Source: CAISIP01 sp038326025
Lineage (GTDB): Bacteria; Pseudomonadota; Gammaproteobacteria; Burkholderiales; Burkholderiaceae_C
NCBI GenBank assembly: GCA_038326025.1
Contig: JBBQJP010000018.1
Coordinates: forward strand, 1-64,000
Length of the DNA stretch: 64,000 bases
Reading direction: 5' to 3'
Under the pieces are notes generated by a model. The model worked only from the letters and a program-made list of their open reading frames with translations. It ran no database searches and was not told the origin of the DNA. Of the stretch, positions 53,248-64,000 are shown one piece after another; the first letter of the stretch is position 1, and every line of letters begins with the position of its first letter. A program made the translations under genes and the position numbers.

Positions 53248-56070
53248 TCAATGCGCCTGATCCCAGTTGGCCCCGACACCAATCTCCGCCAGCAGTGGCA
53301 CACGCAGCGACGCCACGCCCGCCATCAGAGCCGGAATCTCGCTGCGCAGCCACTCGACCTCGGCCTCGGGTACCTCGAAAACCAGTTCGTCGTGCACCTG
53401 CATGATGACCTTCGTGCCGCGATCCTGGGCGTCCAGCACCTGCTGCACCTTGACCATGCTCAGCTTGATCAGGTCGGCCGCGGTTCCCTGCATGGGTGCG
53501 TTGATGGCCTGGCGCTCAGCCCCGCTGCGACGCGGACCATTCGGCGAGCGGATCTCGGGCAGGTACAGGCGCCGGCCGAACACGGTCTCGACATAGCCCA
53601 TTTCGCGCGCCGACTCGCGGGTTTCGTCCATGTAACGTTTGACGCCCGGATAACGCTGAAAGTAACGCTCGATATAGTTCTTCGCCGCAGTGTTGTCGAT
53701 TGCCAGGCTGCGCGCCAGACCGAACGCGCTCATGCCGTAGATCAGGCCGAAATTAATGACCTTGGCATAACGCCGCTGCTCGCTGCTGACCTCCTCGGGC
53801 GTGATACCGAACACCTCGGCCGCCGTGGCACGGTGTACGTCCATGCCTTCGGTAAACGCCTTGACCAGGGCCTCGTCTTCACTGATATGCGCCATGATGC
53901 GCAGCTCGATCTGGCTGTAATCGGCACTGGCGATCACATGGCCGCTGGGTGCGACAAATGCCTCGCGTACACGGCGCCCTTCGGCCGTGCGGATCGGGAT
54001 GTTCTGCAGATTCGGGTCGTTGCTCGACAAGCGGCCGGTCACCGCCACGGCCTGTGCGTAATGCGTATGCACCCTGCCCGTGCGCGGCAAGGCCAGTTGC
54101 GCCAGCTTGTCGGTATAGGTGCCCTTGAGCTTGGCAAGGCCTCGGTGCTCCAGGATCTTGGCCGGCAGCGGAAAGTCTTCAGCCAGCTTTTCCAGCACCT
54201 CCTCGTCGGTGCTGGGCGCGCCGGTGGCGGTCTTCTTGACCACCGGCAAGCCAAGTTTGCCAAAGAAAATTTCGCCAATCTGTTTCGGGCTGCCCAGATT
54301 GAACGGCTGGCCGGCAAGTTCATGCGCTTCGCTCTCCAGCTGCATGATGCGCTGGCCCAGCGCATGGCTTTGCGCAGCAAGCGTCGGTGCGTCGATCAAT
54401 ACGCCATTGCGCTCGATCCGGTACAAGGCTTCGCTGCTGTCCATCTCCAGCTGGTAAATGAACGACAGTTTTTCGTCGGCCTCAATACGCGGCCACAACA
54501 CCTGGTGCACGTCCAGCGTCTGGTCGGAGTCTTCACACGAATACTCGGCGGCGCGCGAAATGTCGACCTGGTCAAACCCGATCTGGTGCACTCCCTTGCC
54601 ACACAGGTCCTCATAACTGATGCCGCTGCGCCCCAGATGGCGCTCAGCCAGGCTGGCCAGCCCATGGGGCCGATGCACTTCGAGCACATAACTCTGCAGC
54701 ATGGTGTCGTGCACATATCCCTGCACTTCAATGCCGTGGTTGGCAAACACATGGCGGTCGTACTTGACGTGCTGACCCAGTTTGCGACAAGCCGCATCTT
54801 CCAGCCAGGGCTTGATGCGCGCCAGCACCGCGTCACGAGGCAGTTGCTCGGGTGCGCCGGGATAGTTGTGCGCCACCGGCACATAGGCCGCTTCGCCCGG
54901 TTCAATGCTGAAACTCACGCCCACGATCTCGGCCCGCATGGCGTCCAGCGAGGTGGTTTCGGTATCGACTGCGGCCAGCTCGGCCCCGCGCAAACGCTCC
55001 ACCCATCTGTCGAGCGTTGCCCAGTCGAGGATGGTCTCGTATGCCACGGTGGTGGTGCGTGTGGTCGGCGGCTGCGCCTCGGCCGACTCGGGCGTATTTC
55101 CTGCGTCTTCACCCGCCGACTTGGCGGACTTGGCGGCGGGTTTTGCGGCGTCGGTCAGCGAGCGCACCAGGCCCTTGAAACCATAGGTTTCATAAAAGTG
55201 CCGCAAGCCGTCCATGTCCAGCGATCCGACACTGATCGCATCGAATGCCGGCAGGCCGACCACCCACTGGGCCAGATCGCAATCGGTTTTCACGGTGAGC
55301 AGGCTGCGCCCGGTCGGCAACCAGTCGAGCGCCTCGCGCAGGTTTTTCCCCGCCACACCCTTGATGGCATCGGCATTGGCAACCAGTGCGTCCAGCGAGC
55401 CGTATTCCTGCAACCACTTGGCAGCAGTCTTCGGGCCGACTTTTGCAACCCCGGGTACGTTGTCGATCGTGTCGCCCACCAGCGTCTGGTAGTCAACCAT
55501 CAGGCGCGCCGGCACGCCGAACTCGGCCTCGACGCCCGCCAGATCGCGCCGTTTTCCGTTCATCGTGTCGACAATCGTGATGTGTTCGTCCACCAGTTGC
55601 GCCAGATCCTTGTCGCCGCTGGAAATGATGACTTCGATGCCCTGTGCCGCCGCCATCACGGCCAGCGTGCCAATCACGTCATCCGCCTCCACACCAGGCA
55701 CATCGAGCACCGACCAGCCGAGCAGGCGAACCACCTCGTGGATGGGCGGAATCTGGGCGCGCAGATCATCGGGCATGGGGCTGCGCTGCGCCTTGTACTC
55801 GGGGTAGATCGCGTCGCGGAAAGTCGGCCCCTTGGCATCGAACACGCAGGCGGCGTAGTCGGCAGGCACCTCCTTGCGCAGGCTCTGCATCATGTTGATC
55901 ATGCCGCGGATCGCGCCGGTCGCCGCGCTGGTCGGATCGTCTGGCACCGCCCGCAGATCGGGCATGGCGTGAAAGGCCCGGTACAGATAACTCGACCCGT
56001 CCACCAGCAGCAGCCGGCGTTGCTTGCGCGGCTGGTCGGGCATGTCGATCGTGGATTGTTTCTCGCTCAT
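53248..56070 (-). CDS. polA: DNA polymerase I
   Basis: The 940-residue protein has all three domains. The 5'-3' exonuclease spans about 18-300 (LLLVDGSSYLYRAFHAMP, VEADDVIGTLA). The 3'-5' exonuclease spans about 345-540 (AAVDTETTSLDAM and YSCEDSDQT acids intact). The polymerase spans about 570-940 (motif A DYSQIELRIMAHIS, motif B INFGLIYGMSAFGLA, motif C QVHDELVFEVP). It removes primers and fills repair gaps. The ATG at 56070 has AAGGACA upstream. Length is normal. Confidence 0.97.
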   Translation of the reverse strand: MSEKQSTIDMPDQPRKQRRLLLVDGSSYLYRAFHAMPDLRAVPDDPTSAATGAIRGMINMMQSLRKEVPADYAACVFDAKGPTFRDAIYPEYKAQRSPMPDDLRAQIPPIHEVVRLLGWSVLDVPGVEADDVIGTLAVMAAAQGIEVIISSGDKDLAQLVDEHITIVDTMNGKRRDLAGVEAEFGVPARLMVDYQTLVGDTIDNVPGVAKVGPKTAAKWLQEYGSLDALVANADAIKGVAGKNLREALDWLPTGRSLLTVKTDCDLAQWVVGLPAFDAISVGSLDMDGLRHFYETYGFKGLVRSLTDAAKPAAKSAKSAGEDAGNTPESAEAQPPTTRTTTVAYETILDWATLDRWVERLRGAELAAVDTETTSLDAMRAEIVGVSFSIEPGEAAYVPVAHNYPGAPEQLPRDAVLARIKPWLEDAACRKLGQHVKYDRHVFANHGIEVQGYVHDTMLQSYVLEVHRPHGLASLAERHLGRSGISYEDLCGKGVHQIGFDQVDISRAAEYSCEDSDQTLDVHQVLWPRIEADEKLSFIYQLEMDSSEALYRIERNGVLIDAPTLAAQSHALGQRIMQLESEAHELAGQPFNLGSPKQIGEIFFGKLGLPVVKKTATGAPSTDEEVLEKLAEDFPLPAKILEHRGLAKLKGTYTDKLAQLALPRTGRVHTHYAQAVAVTGRLSSNDPNLQNIPIRTAEGRRVREAFVAPSGHVIASADYSQIELRIMAHISEDEALVKAFTEGMDVHRATAAEVFGITPEEVSSEQRRYAKVINFGLIYGMSAFGLARSLAIDNTAAKNYIERYFQRYPGVKRYMDETRESAREMGYVETVFGRRLYLPEIRSPNGPRRSGAERQAINAPMQGTAADLIKLSMVKVQQVLDAQDRGTKVIMQVHDELVFEVPEAEVEWLRSEIPALMAGVASLRVPLLAEIGVGANWDQAH

Positions 56071-56181
56071 GGGTGTCCTTGGGGCTGTATTGCGCCGTGT
56101 CTTGCGCCGGCAATGGATGCGGCAGCGCTTGCGTGCATTTTGCCTGCCACGCGAACCGGGCGGTGGTTCTACAATCGCGCC

Positions 56182-56520
56182 ATGTTCCTACCTCGCTCCG
56201 TCACCACGTTCCTGCTGGCCTTGGCCATGGGGACCACCGGCCTTGCCCTGGCCCAGACAGCTCCCGCCGAAACCGCGGCCCCGACTGCGGCGCAGCGTCC
56301 GGATCAGCGCATCGAGCGCATTCGCATCGAAGACGCCGGCTCGCGAATCGACGAATTGCGCGTCGGCGGGGAAACCCAGAGCATCGTGGTCTCACCCAAA
56401 GGTGGCATGCCCGCCTACGATGTGATCCCGGAGCGCGGCAACAGCCAGCTAACGCGCGGCGAGCGCAGCAGCACCGGCAATACGGGCGGCACGCGGGTCT
56501 GGAAAGTCATGGGCTTCTAA
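56182..56520 (+). CDS. DUF2782 domain protein, exported
   Basis: The 112-residue protein has a signal peptide (VTTFLLALAMGTTGLALAQ) and a small domain with IRIEDAGSRIDELRVGGETQSIVV and a C-terminal TRVWKVMGF, typical of DUF2782. It is probably periplasmic; the function is unknown. It lies between divergent polA and thrB, a conserved arrangement in Burkholderiales, and 17 bases before thrB. Confidence 0.9.
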   Translation: MFLPRSVTTFLLALAMGTTGLALAQTAPAETAAPTAAQRPDQRIERIRIEDAGSRIDELRVGGETQSIVVSPKGGMPAYDVIPERGNSQLTRGERSSTGNTGGTRVWKVMGF

Positions 56521-56537
56521 GCCCGCAGCACTGATTC

Positions 56538-57527
56538 ATGGCGGTCTACACAGAGGTCGCGCCCGCAGAGGCCGGCGACCTGATCCATAGCCTTGGGCTC
56601 GGGCAACTGCATGGTTTGCAGGGGTGCGCGGGCGGTATTGAGAACACCAACTACTTTGTCAGCACCGACCAGGGTGAATACGTGCTGACCTTGTTCGAAC
56701 GGCTGAGCTTCGCGCAACTGCCGTTCTACCTGGCGCTGATGAAACACCTGGCCGGCCGGGGCATTCCGGTACCCGACCCGGCGCAGGATGCCAACGGCGT
56801 CTACCTGCACCGGCTCAAGGACAAGCCGGCAACGGTGGTCAACAAACTGCCCGGCAAGAGCGCGCTGGCGCCCGGTGTGGCCCATTGCGCTGCCGTTGGC
56901 GACATGCTCGCACGCATGCACCTGGCGGCGCGCGACTTCGAGCCCGGTCAACCCAACTTGCGTGGCCTGCCCTGGTGGAACGAGACCGTGCCGGTGATCG
57001 TGCCCTTTGTCGATACCGCGCAGGCCGCGTTGTTGCAAAGCGAGCTGGCGTATCAGAACCACGTGGCGCAGTCCTCCGCCTACAAGGCCTTGCCACGTGG
57101 GGCGATTCACGCCGACCTGTTCCGCGACAACGTGTTGTTCGAATCCGGCGCGCACGCGGGTGAAAGCGCTGCGCCACCGGTGCTCAGCGGCTTTTTCGAC
57201 TTCTACTTCGCCGGGGTCGACAGCTGGTTGTTCGACATTGCCGTGTGTTTGAACGACTGGTGTATTGACCTTTCCAGCGGCGTCACCGACCCCGCGCGCA
57301 CCGCCAGCCTGCTGCAGGCCTACGGCAAGGTGCGCCCGCTTTGCAACGCCGAACGCACACTGCTACCAGCCATGGCGCGGGCGGGTGCCCTGCGCTTCTG
57401 GATCTCGCGTCTGTGGGACCTGCACCTGCCGCGCGAAGCCTCGATGCTCAAGGCGCACGATCCCGAGCATTTCGAATGCGTGCTGCGCGAACGGGTGCAA
57501 TCGCCTTTGGTCGTCTGCGGCACCTGA
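56538..57527 (+). CDS. thrB: homoserine kinase (ThrB type II, APH fold)
   Basis: The 329-residue protein phosphorylates homoserine on the way to threonine. It belongs to the aminoglycoside-phosphotransferase fold group, with the nucleotide-loop region GGIENTNYFV, catalytic IHADLFRDNVLF, and FFDFYFAGVDSWLFDIAVCLNDWC (given in part; the metal-binding Asp is in FFDFYF). It is unrelated to GHMP-type ThrB of E. coli. Length is normal. Confidence 0.95.
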   Translation: MAVYTEVAPAEAGDLIHSLGLGQLHGLQGCAGGIENTNYFVSTDQGEYVLTLFERLSFAQLPFYLALMKHLAGRGIPVPDPAQDANGVYLHRLKDKPATVVNKLPGKSALAPGVAHCAAVGDMLARMHLAARDFEPGQPNLRGLPWWNETVPVIVPFVDTAQAALLQSELAYQNHVAQSSAYKALPRGAIHADLFRDNVLFESGAHAGESAAPPVLSGFFDFYFAGVDSWLFDIAVCLNDWCIDLSSGVTDPARTASLLQAYGKVRPLCNAERTLLPAMARAGALRFWISRLWDLHLPREASMLKAHDPEHFECVLRERVQSPLVVCGT

Positions 57528-57662
57528 AACGCCGGATCGGCGCTGCGCCAAGCGCGTGCGCAGGCCTCCCTGCAGTTTCGCTGACAATAGGCGGTTGAAT
57601 CAGGTGCCTTCGGCGCCAGCGGATACCAGTCACCGCTTGATCTCTGACTGGCCCATCACACC

Positions 57663-58457
57663 ATGAAGCTCAAAATCGTCCCTGCCCGCACCGGAGTTCT
57701 GTGGGTCCGTCTGGGTATCCGCACATTTTTTCGCCAGCCGCTGGCGCTGTCCGGCCTCTTCTTCATGTTCCTGGCGATCATGTCACTGGCCAATCTGGTG
57801 CCGCTGGTCGGACTGGCGCTGACGATGGCATTGCTACCCGCATGTACGCTGGGGTTCATGGCAGCCACCAAGGAGGCAGATGCCGGCAAGTTCCCGATGC
57901 CCATGGTGTTTCTCAGCGCGTTCCGGGCCGGTCGTCAGCAATTGCGCTCCATGCTGATCCTGGGTGTGTTGTATGGCGCAGGCCTGTGGCTGATCATCGG
58001 TGCCACCAGCCTGGTCGATGGCGGCAAGTTCGCCAGCGGCTATATCGCCGGAACCACGTCGCCGGTCGACATTGCGCGCGACACCGAACTGTGGAGCGGC
58101 ATGTTCACCTTTCTGGCGCTGCAGTTGCCGTTGTCGCTGATGTTCTGGCATGCGCCGGCACTGGTCCACTGGCATCAGGTTCCCCCGCTGAAAAGCCTGT
58201 TTTTCAGCCTGATCGCCTGTCTGCGCAACTTCTGGGCCTTCACATTGTTCGGACTGTCCTGGATGGGCTTGATGGTGCTGCTGGTCCAGGTGGTCTACCT
58301 GCTGGCGGGACCGATCGGCAGCCCGCCGCTGGCGGGCATGGTGTTTGTGCCGGGCACGTTGATGATCACCGCGATGATCATGACCTCGACCTATTTCACG
58401 TTTCGCGATTGTTTCCAGACCACCGAGGACAGCCATGAACCGACACTACCTGCTTGA
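57663..58457 (+). CDS. multi-pass membrane protein (BPSS1780-like)
   Basis: The 264-residue protein has five to six membrane helices (for example SGLFFMFLAIMSLANLVPLV, LRSMLILGVLYGAGLWLII, WAFTLFGLSWMGLMVLLVQV and MVFVPGTLMITAMIMTSTYF). WVRLGIRTFFRQPLALSGLFF at the N-terminus is typical of an uncharacterised betaproteobacterial family (BPSS1780-like). Function is unknown. Its last 23 bases overlap the FecR-domain gene. Confidence 0.88.
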   Translation: MKLKIVPARTGVLWVRLGIRTFFRQPLALSGLFFMFLAIMSLANLVPLVGLALTMALLPACTLGFMAATKEADAGKFPMPMVFLSAFRAGRQQLRSMLILGVLYGAGLWLIIGATSLVDGGKFASGYIAGTTSPVDIARDTELWSGMFTFLALQLPLSLMFWHAPALVHWHQVPPLKSLFFSLIACLRNFWAFTLFGLSWMGLMVLLVQVVYLLAGPIGSPPLAGMVFVPGTLMITAMIMTSTYFTFRDCFQTTEDSHEPTLPA

Positions 58458-59193
58458 CCGAACCGACCTGGAGGTGTCCTGGCACCAGCGGCGCAGTTTC
58501 CTGGCCGCCGCTGCGACCTGGACCGCGACCGGCGGATTCACCGCTGCGCAGGCCCAGTCGCGCAGCAACATCGTCGAACTGCAAGGTCACGTGCTGCTCA
58601 ACGGCGCGCGTTTGTTGCCGCAACACACGATCCAGAGTGGCGACCAGGTGTCCACCGGACCGGGCGCCACGCTGGTGTTCGTGATCGGCAAAGCCGCGTT
58701 CCAGGTCCGGCAAAACACGCAGATGGCGGTGGAACGGGGCGACACGATCAATGCCGTCAGCATCCTGCGACTATTCGCCGGTGCCGTGGCCAGCGTCTGG
58801 GGCCGGGGCGAGCGGCGTATGGTGGTCACGCCCACACTGACTGCCGGCATCCGCGGCACCGGCGTATACACCGAGGTATCGACCAAGGACCGCGGGCGCA
58901 GCTATTTCTGCAACTGTTATGGCACGGTTGACCTGACCGCCACGGGCGACTCGGTGACCAGCCAGTCTGAATACCACCAGAGCTTCTGGGCCGAGACCGA
59001 GCCTCGCAACGGTCGCATGCTGACACCGGCCGGCGCGATCAACCATACCGACGAGGAAATGGAAGTGCTGGCCCGACTCGCCGGCGAACGCACCGCATGG
59101 CAGATCAAAGGGCGCAAAGGCCAACGCGATGGCCGCGGCTACATGGACATGAAGTCAACAGAGCCGCATCCGCTTCAGATGCCACGCCGCTGA
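58435..59193 (+). CDS. FecR-domain protein with Tat-like signal
   Basis: The 252-residue protein starts with a twin-arginine signal (Arg19-Arg20 in HQRRSFLAAAATW, cleavage near AAQAQ), so it may be exported folded. The body is a FecR-type beta domain (GDQVSTGPGATLVFVIGKAAFQV, LRLFAGAVASVWG, ITPTLTAGIRGTGVYTE-like text). A CNC pair near residues 160-162 (YFCNCYGTV) is notable. No ECF sigma factor or TonB receptor is adjacent, so the classical FecR role is unlikely. Confidence 0.87.
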   Translation: MNRHYLLDRTDLEVSWHQRRSFLAAAATWTATGGFTAAQAQSRSNIVELQGHVLLNGARLLPQHTIQSGDQVSTGPGATLVFVIGKAAFQVRQNTQMAVERGDTINAVSILRLFAGAVASVWGRGERRMVVTPTLTAGIRGTGVYTEVSTKDRGRSYFCNCYGTVDLTATGDSVTSQSEYHQSFWAETEPRNGRMLTPAGAINHTDEEMEVLARLAGERTAWQIKGRKGQRDGRGYMDMKSTEPHPLQMPRR

Positions 59194-59212
59194 GCGGCGT
59201 CGGCGCAGAAAT

Positions 59213-59680
59213 TCAGTTGCGGGCCTTGTAGTCCGCGATGGCCTGCGCCAGATCGGCGTATTCCTCGCAGCTCGTATTGCCACAAATTTGCGCCAGCGTC
59301 TCGAGGTGCTTTTGTGCTTCTGCCGGCTTTTTATCCATCAGATAGGCCTCGCCGATGTACTCGTGGGCGCCTTTGTGGCGCGGGTCCAGGCGGATGGCCG
59401 TCCTGTAGTGCTCGAACGCCTTGGCCAGATCGGGGCTGGCCTGCTTGCGGTAGCTGTAACCCAGCAGATTGTGTATGTCGGCGTTGCGCGGCTCGTCCCG
59501 CGCCGCCTGGTTGAGCTGGGCCAGGGCCTTTTGCCAGTCCTTGGCCTGTATCGCGTCGCGCGCCAGCTTGATGCGCTCGCTGGCACCGGGCTGGGTGGAC
59601 ACAGGACCGGAGTCCGCCGCCTGCGCGGCGCCACCCGCCAACAGCAAACACAACAACAAGGTGGCAATTCGGCTCTTCAT
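59213..59680 (-). CDS. exported TPR-repeat protein
   Basis: The 155-residue protein has a signal peptide (IATLLLCLLLAGGAAQA) and two to three TPR motifs (AKDWQKALAQLNQAARDEP, HNLLGYSYRKQASPDLAKAFEHYRTAI, HEYIGEAYLMDKKPAEAQKHLETL). CGNTSCEEYADL near the C-terminus is typical of a small Burkholderiales/alphaproteobacterial family. It is predicted periplasmic with unknown partners, and convergent with the FecR gene. Confidence 0.88.
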   Translation of the reverse strand: MKSRIATLLLCLLLAGGAAQAADSGPVSTQPGASERIKLARDAIQAKDWQKALAQLNQAARDEPRNADIHNLLGYSYRKQASPDLAKAFEHYRTAIRLDPRHKGAHEYIGEAYLMDKKPAEAQKHLETLAQICGNTSCEEYADLAQAIADYKARN

Positions 59681-59773
59681 ATAGTGTCTCCGGATAAACA
59701 GATGGCAGTTGGAGGGCCCCGGCGCCTGCCAGTTCCATCCATCGATCGTGCAACTGGATACAGGCGAGTCGCC

Positions 59774-62107
<2,334 letters not shown>

Positions 62108-62158
62108 GGTGCAATTGTAGGAACCACGACGGCCGCAATGATGCTGCTAAACTCAATC

Positions 62159-62194
62159 ACCGGGCCCAAGCATTTGTGGCCCGGTTTTGTTTTG
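62159..62194 (+). terminator. terminator-like hairpin in the guaC leader
   Basis: ACCGGGCC (62159-62166) pairs perfectly with GGCCCGGT (62178-62185) around an 11-base loop and is followed by TTTTGTTTTG. It lies 52 bases into the uvrD-guaC divergent gap, reading toward guaC, with no gene ending upstream of it. This suggests an attenuator rather than an ordinary gene end. Confidence 0.65.
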
Positions 62195-62223
62195 TGTGCC
62201 CCGCGGCGCCACTACCCCGACCG

Positions 62224-62279
62224 GGCTCCAATCCAAGCGCTCACCTGTTCCTAACAACAGCATCCTTTCGCTTGGAGCC
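62224..62279 (+). promoter_or_regulatory. hairpin sequestering the guaC ribosome binding site
   Basis: GGCTCCAA (62224-62231) can pair with TTGGAGCC (62272-62279), covering the GGAG ahead of the ATG at 62283. An alternative pairing of CCAAGCG (62233-62239) with CGCTTGG (62269-62275) uses overlapping bases. The two mutually exclusive stems resemble a switch, but no ligand-binding core is recognised. Confidence 0.5.
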
Positions 62280-62282
62280 ATC

Positions 62283-63260
62283 ATGGAAATATTTGACTAC
62301 GAAAACATTCTGCTGCTGCCGCGCAAGTGCCGCGTGGAGAGCCGCTCGGAATGTGACGCCAGCACCGAACTGGGCGGGCGCAGCTTTCGCATCCCGGTCG
62401 TTCCGGCCAATATGAAAACCGTCGTCGACCAGACCATCTGCGTCTGGTTGGCACAAAACGGCTACTTCTATGTGATGCACCGCTTCGATCTGGACAACAT
62501 CGCATTCGTGAAGTCCATGAAGGCGCAGGGTTTGTACGCGTCAATTTCGCTGGGCGTGAAAAAGGCCGATTACGACACGGTCGACCAGTTCGTGGCCCTG
62601 GGCCTCATCCCCGACTACATCACGATCGATATCGCCCACGGCCATGCCGACAGCGTGAAGAACATGATCGAATGCCTCAAGGCCAAGTTGCCTGGCGCCT
62701 TCGTGATTGCCGGCAATGTCGGCACGCCCGAAGCCGTGATCGACCTGGAAAACTGGGGCGCTGATGCGACCAAGGTCGGCATTGGCCCGGGCAAAGTCTG
62801 CATCACCAAACTCAAGACCGGTTTTGGCACCGGCGGCTGGCAGTTGTCGGCGCTCAAGTGGTGCGCCCGCGTCGCCACCAAACCCATCATTGCCGATGGT
62901 GGCATACGCGATCATGGCGACATTGCCAAGAGCATTCGTTTCGGAGCCAGCATGGTGATGATCGGCTCCATGCTCGCCGGCCACGAGGAAAGCCCGGGCC
63001 AGACGGTTGAAGCGGACGGTCGCCTGTTCAAGGAATACTACGGCTCGGCCAGCGACTTCAACAAAGGCGAATACAAACACGTCGAAGGAAAACGCATCCT
63101 CGAGCCAATCAAGGGCAAGCTATCGGAAACCCTGGTCGAAATGGAGCAGGACATCCAGAGCTCCATCAGCTACGCCGGTGGTCGCAAGCTGATGGACATC
63201 CGCAAGGTCAACTACGTCACGCTCGGCGGCGACAACGCTGGCGAACATCTGCTGATGTAA
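62283..63260 (+). CDS. guaC: GMP reductase
   Basis: The 325-residue (beta/alpha)8 enzyme converts GMP to IMP with NADPH in purine salvage. The catalytic Cys173 is in GPGKVCITKLKTGFG, with DYENILLLPRKC at the N-terminus, TIDIAHGHADSV, ADGGIRDHGDIAKSIRFGA and a C-terminal flap EYYGSASDFNKGEYKHVEGK (given in part). Its length is closer to Bacillus-type GuaC (about 326) than to E. coli (347). The ATG at 62283 has GGAG at 6 bases. The leader carries two structured elements. Confidence 0.96.
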   Translation: MEIFDYENILLLPRKCRVESRSECDASTELGGRSFRIPVVPANMKTVVDQTICVWLAQNGYFYVMHRFDLDNIAFVKSMKAQGLYASISLGVKKADYDTVDQFVALGLIPDYITIDIAHGHADSVKNMIECLKAKLPGAFVIAGNVGTPEAVIDLENWGADATKVGIGPGKVCITKLKTGFGTGGWQLSALKWCARVATKPIIADGGIRDHGDIAKSIRFGASMVMIGSMLAGHEESPGQTVEADGRLFKEYYGSASDFNKGEYKHVEGKRILEPIKGKLSETLVEMEQDIQSSISYAGGRKLMDIRKVNYVTLGGDNAGEHLLM

Positions 63261-63289
63261 GGGCGCCGGCGCTCGGGCGGCAAAGCGCG

Positions 63290-64000
63290 TCAGGTCGACT
63301 CAGGATCTGCGAAGACCTCATCACCTGTAGGCTCCAGGTGCGTAACTGCGTTCATCTGCTGGCGAAACTCCGACAGCGCGAAATACATGCGTTTGCGCGC
63401 GCGGCTCTGATTGCCGAGAGGGCGGTGCTCGGGCAAACAATGCCAGGGGTTGATCTTGATGCGTTTGGCAAACGCGAACTGCGCCGCGGAGTCAAATTGC
63501 TGCCTCGGGATATGAATCGTCGCCGCCGCAACGTAGGGGGATAGTTTCTCCGGCCAACGCACCGCGGCGTTCTCGATCGGCATCCGATGCGGATCGGTCT
63601 GCAGCTGAATCTGCAGATCGAATTCGACGTCTTTTTCATCGAGCGTCTTCACCATGTTTTCGCGCAGGTAGTTGAACGGCGGCGATCCAAACGGCAGACC
63701 TGGAATGTGCTTGACAACGTCGGTTTTCGACGCGAAGGAATACTTCATGGCCTGGCCCTCGCCAAGCAGATACGGCACGCAACTGTGATAGCGATGACCC
63801 AGCGGGTTGAACTGGGTCTCGTTCCAAAGCGCCTGCATGATGAAGTCGCGCAGATGCGAATCGAACGGATTGATGAAATAGTAGATCGGCATGTGGGCCA
63901 GACTCCAGTACTGGAGTTTGGCGTTTTCACGTACGTCCGGCGTCACGAACGTCGGCGTGCAAACGCCCATCATGTCCTGCGTGAATTTTTCCTCGTCCAT
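63290..64000 (-). CDS. catalase-related (heme catalase fold) protein, 5' part outside window
   Basis: Only the C-terminal 236 residues are in the window; the frame is open at the edge. It shows heme-catalase family text: FTQDMMGVCTPTFVTPDVRENAKLQYWSL (given for family placement in pieces), LGHRYHSCVPYLLGEGQAMKY, FDLQIQLQTDPHRMPIENAAVRWPEK and NPWHCLPEHRPLGNQSRARKRMY. The last text matches the catalase heme-pocket tail in divergent catalase-like proteins. Whether it has catalase, peroxidase or other activity cannot be judged without the distal His region. Confidence 0.8.
   Translation of the reverse strand: MDEEKFTQDMMGVCTPTFVTPDVRENAKLQYWSLAHMPIYYFINPFDSHLRDFIMQALWNETQFNPLGHRYHSCVPYLLGEGQAMKYSFASKTDVVKHIPGLPFGSPPFNYLRENMVKTLDEKDVEFDLQIQLQTDPHRMPIENAAVRWPEKLSPYVAAATIHIPRQQFDSAAQFAFAKRIKINPWHCLPEHRPLGNQSRARKRMYFALSEFRQQMNAVTHLEPTGDEVFADPEST

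Noticed and set aside
53200..56181. A very long open frame antisense to polA, continuous with the DUF2782 gene
   Set aside because: The translation antisense to polA has no domain and is what high-G+C third positions produce opposite a real gene. The DUF2782 signal peptide at 56182 marks the true start.

Overview
The window looks like a chromosomal segment of a high-G+C betaproteobacterium of the order Burkholderiales, most like Comamonadaceae or related genera. This rests on protein family content and gene order: lysC/tRNA-Ser/tilS/accA/alkA-type/cysS, the nrdR-minor pilin-ribD junction, and polA next to a DUF2782 gene and thrB. The species cannot be named from the sequence alone.

Positions 1-7381 are accessory DNA lying against the 3' end of a tRNA-Ser(GCT) gene. 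It holds an alpha/beta hydrolase fused to a class III nucleotide cyclase, a secreted formylglycine-enzyme-like protein, a broken flavin monooxygenase, an orphan ABC substrate-binding protein, three scraps of an IS91-type transposase and one apparently intact IS630-type element with well-kept terminal repeats. Long gene-poor stretches separate them.

Positions 7382-23640 are mostly housekeeping genes. On the minus strand are tRNA-Ser, lysC, tilS, accA, an AlkA-type glycosylase and cysS. On the plus strand are a TPR protein, two cyclophilins (periplasmic and cytoplasmic), lpxH and mtfA. Then come a GAF/HD-GYP protein and a large DUF349 protein (minus), a membrane-anchored lytic transglycosylase with a strong promoter, and nrdR.

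Positions 23657-32457 (minus) form a type IV minor pilin and PilY1 operon in the order fimU-like, pilV, pilW, pilX, pilY1, pilE, fimT-like. Divergent from it, 32542-40480 (plus) is a tightly coupled chain: riboflavin synthesis (ribD, ribE, ribBX, ribH), nusB, an aminotransferase, ybgC and tolQRA. Most joints from ribE onward are stop/start overlaps of a few bases. The exception is the ribD-ribE gap, which holds a tandem 77-bp hairpin repeat. dnaE converges on tolA.

Positions 44118-53094 carry a small membrane protein, a probable redox-stress operon (two pirins, a WrbA-like flavoprotein and DoxX) facing a LysR regulator across a palindromic operator, a renalase-like flavoprotein, gluQ, trmB, a pseudouridine synthase and a ZIP metal transporter. 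Positions 53248-64000 carry polA, a DUF2782 protein, thrB, a membrane protein, a FecR-domain protein with a Tat-like signal, a TPR protein, a UvrD-type helicase, guaC with a structured leader, and the 3' part of a catalase-related gene cut by the window edge.

No CRISPR array, phage module or clearly new multi-gene system was seen. The most unexplained signals are the tandem hairpin repeat between ribD and ribE, the guaC leader structures, and the mosaic next to the tRNA.
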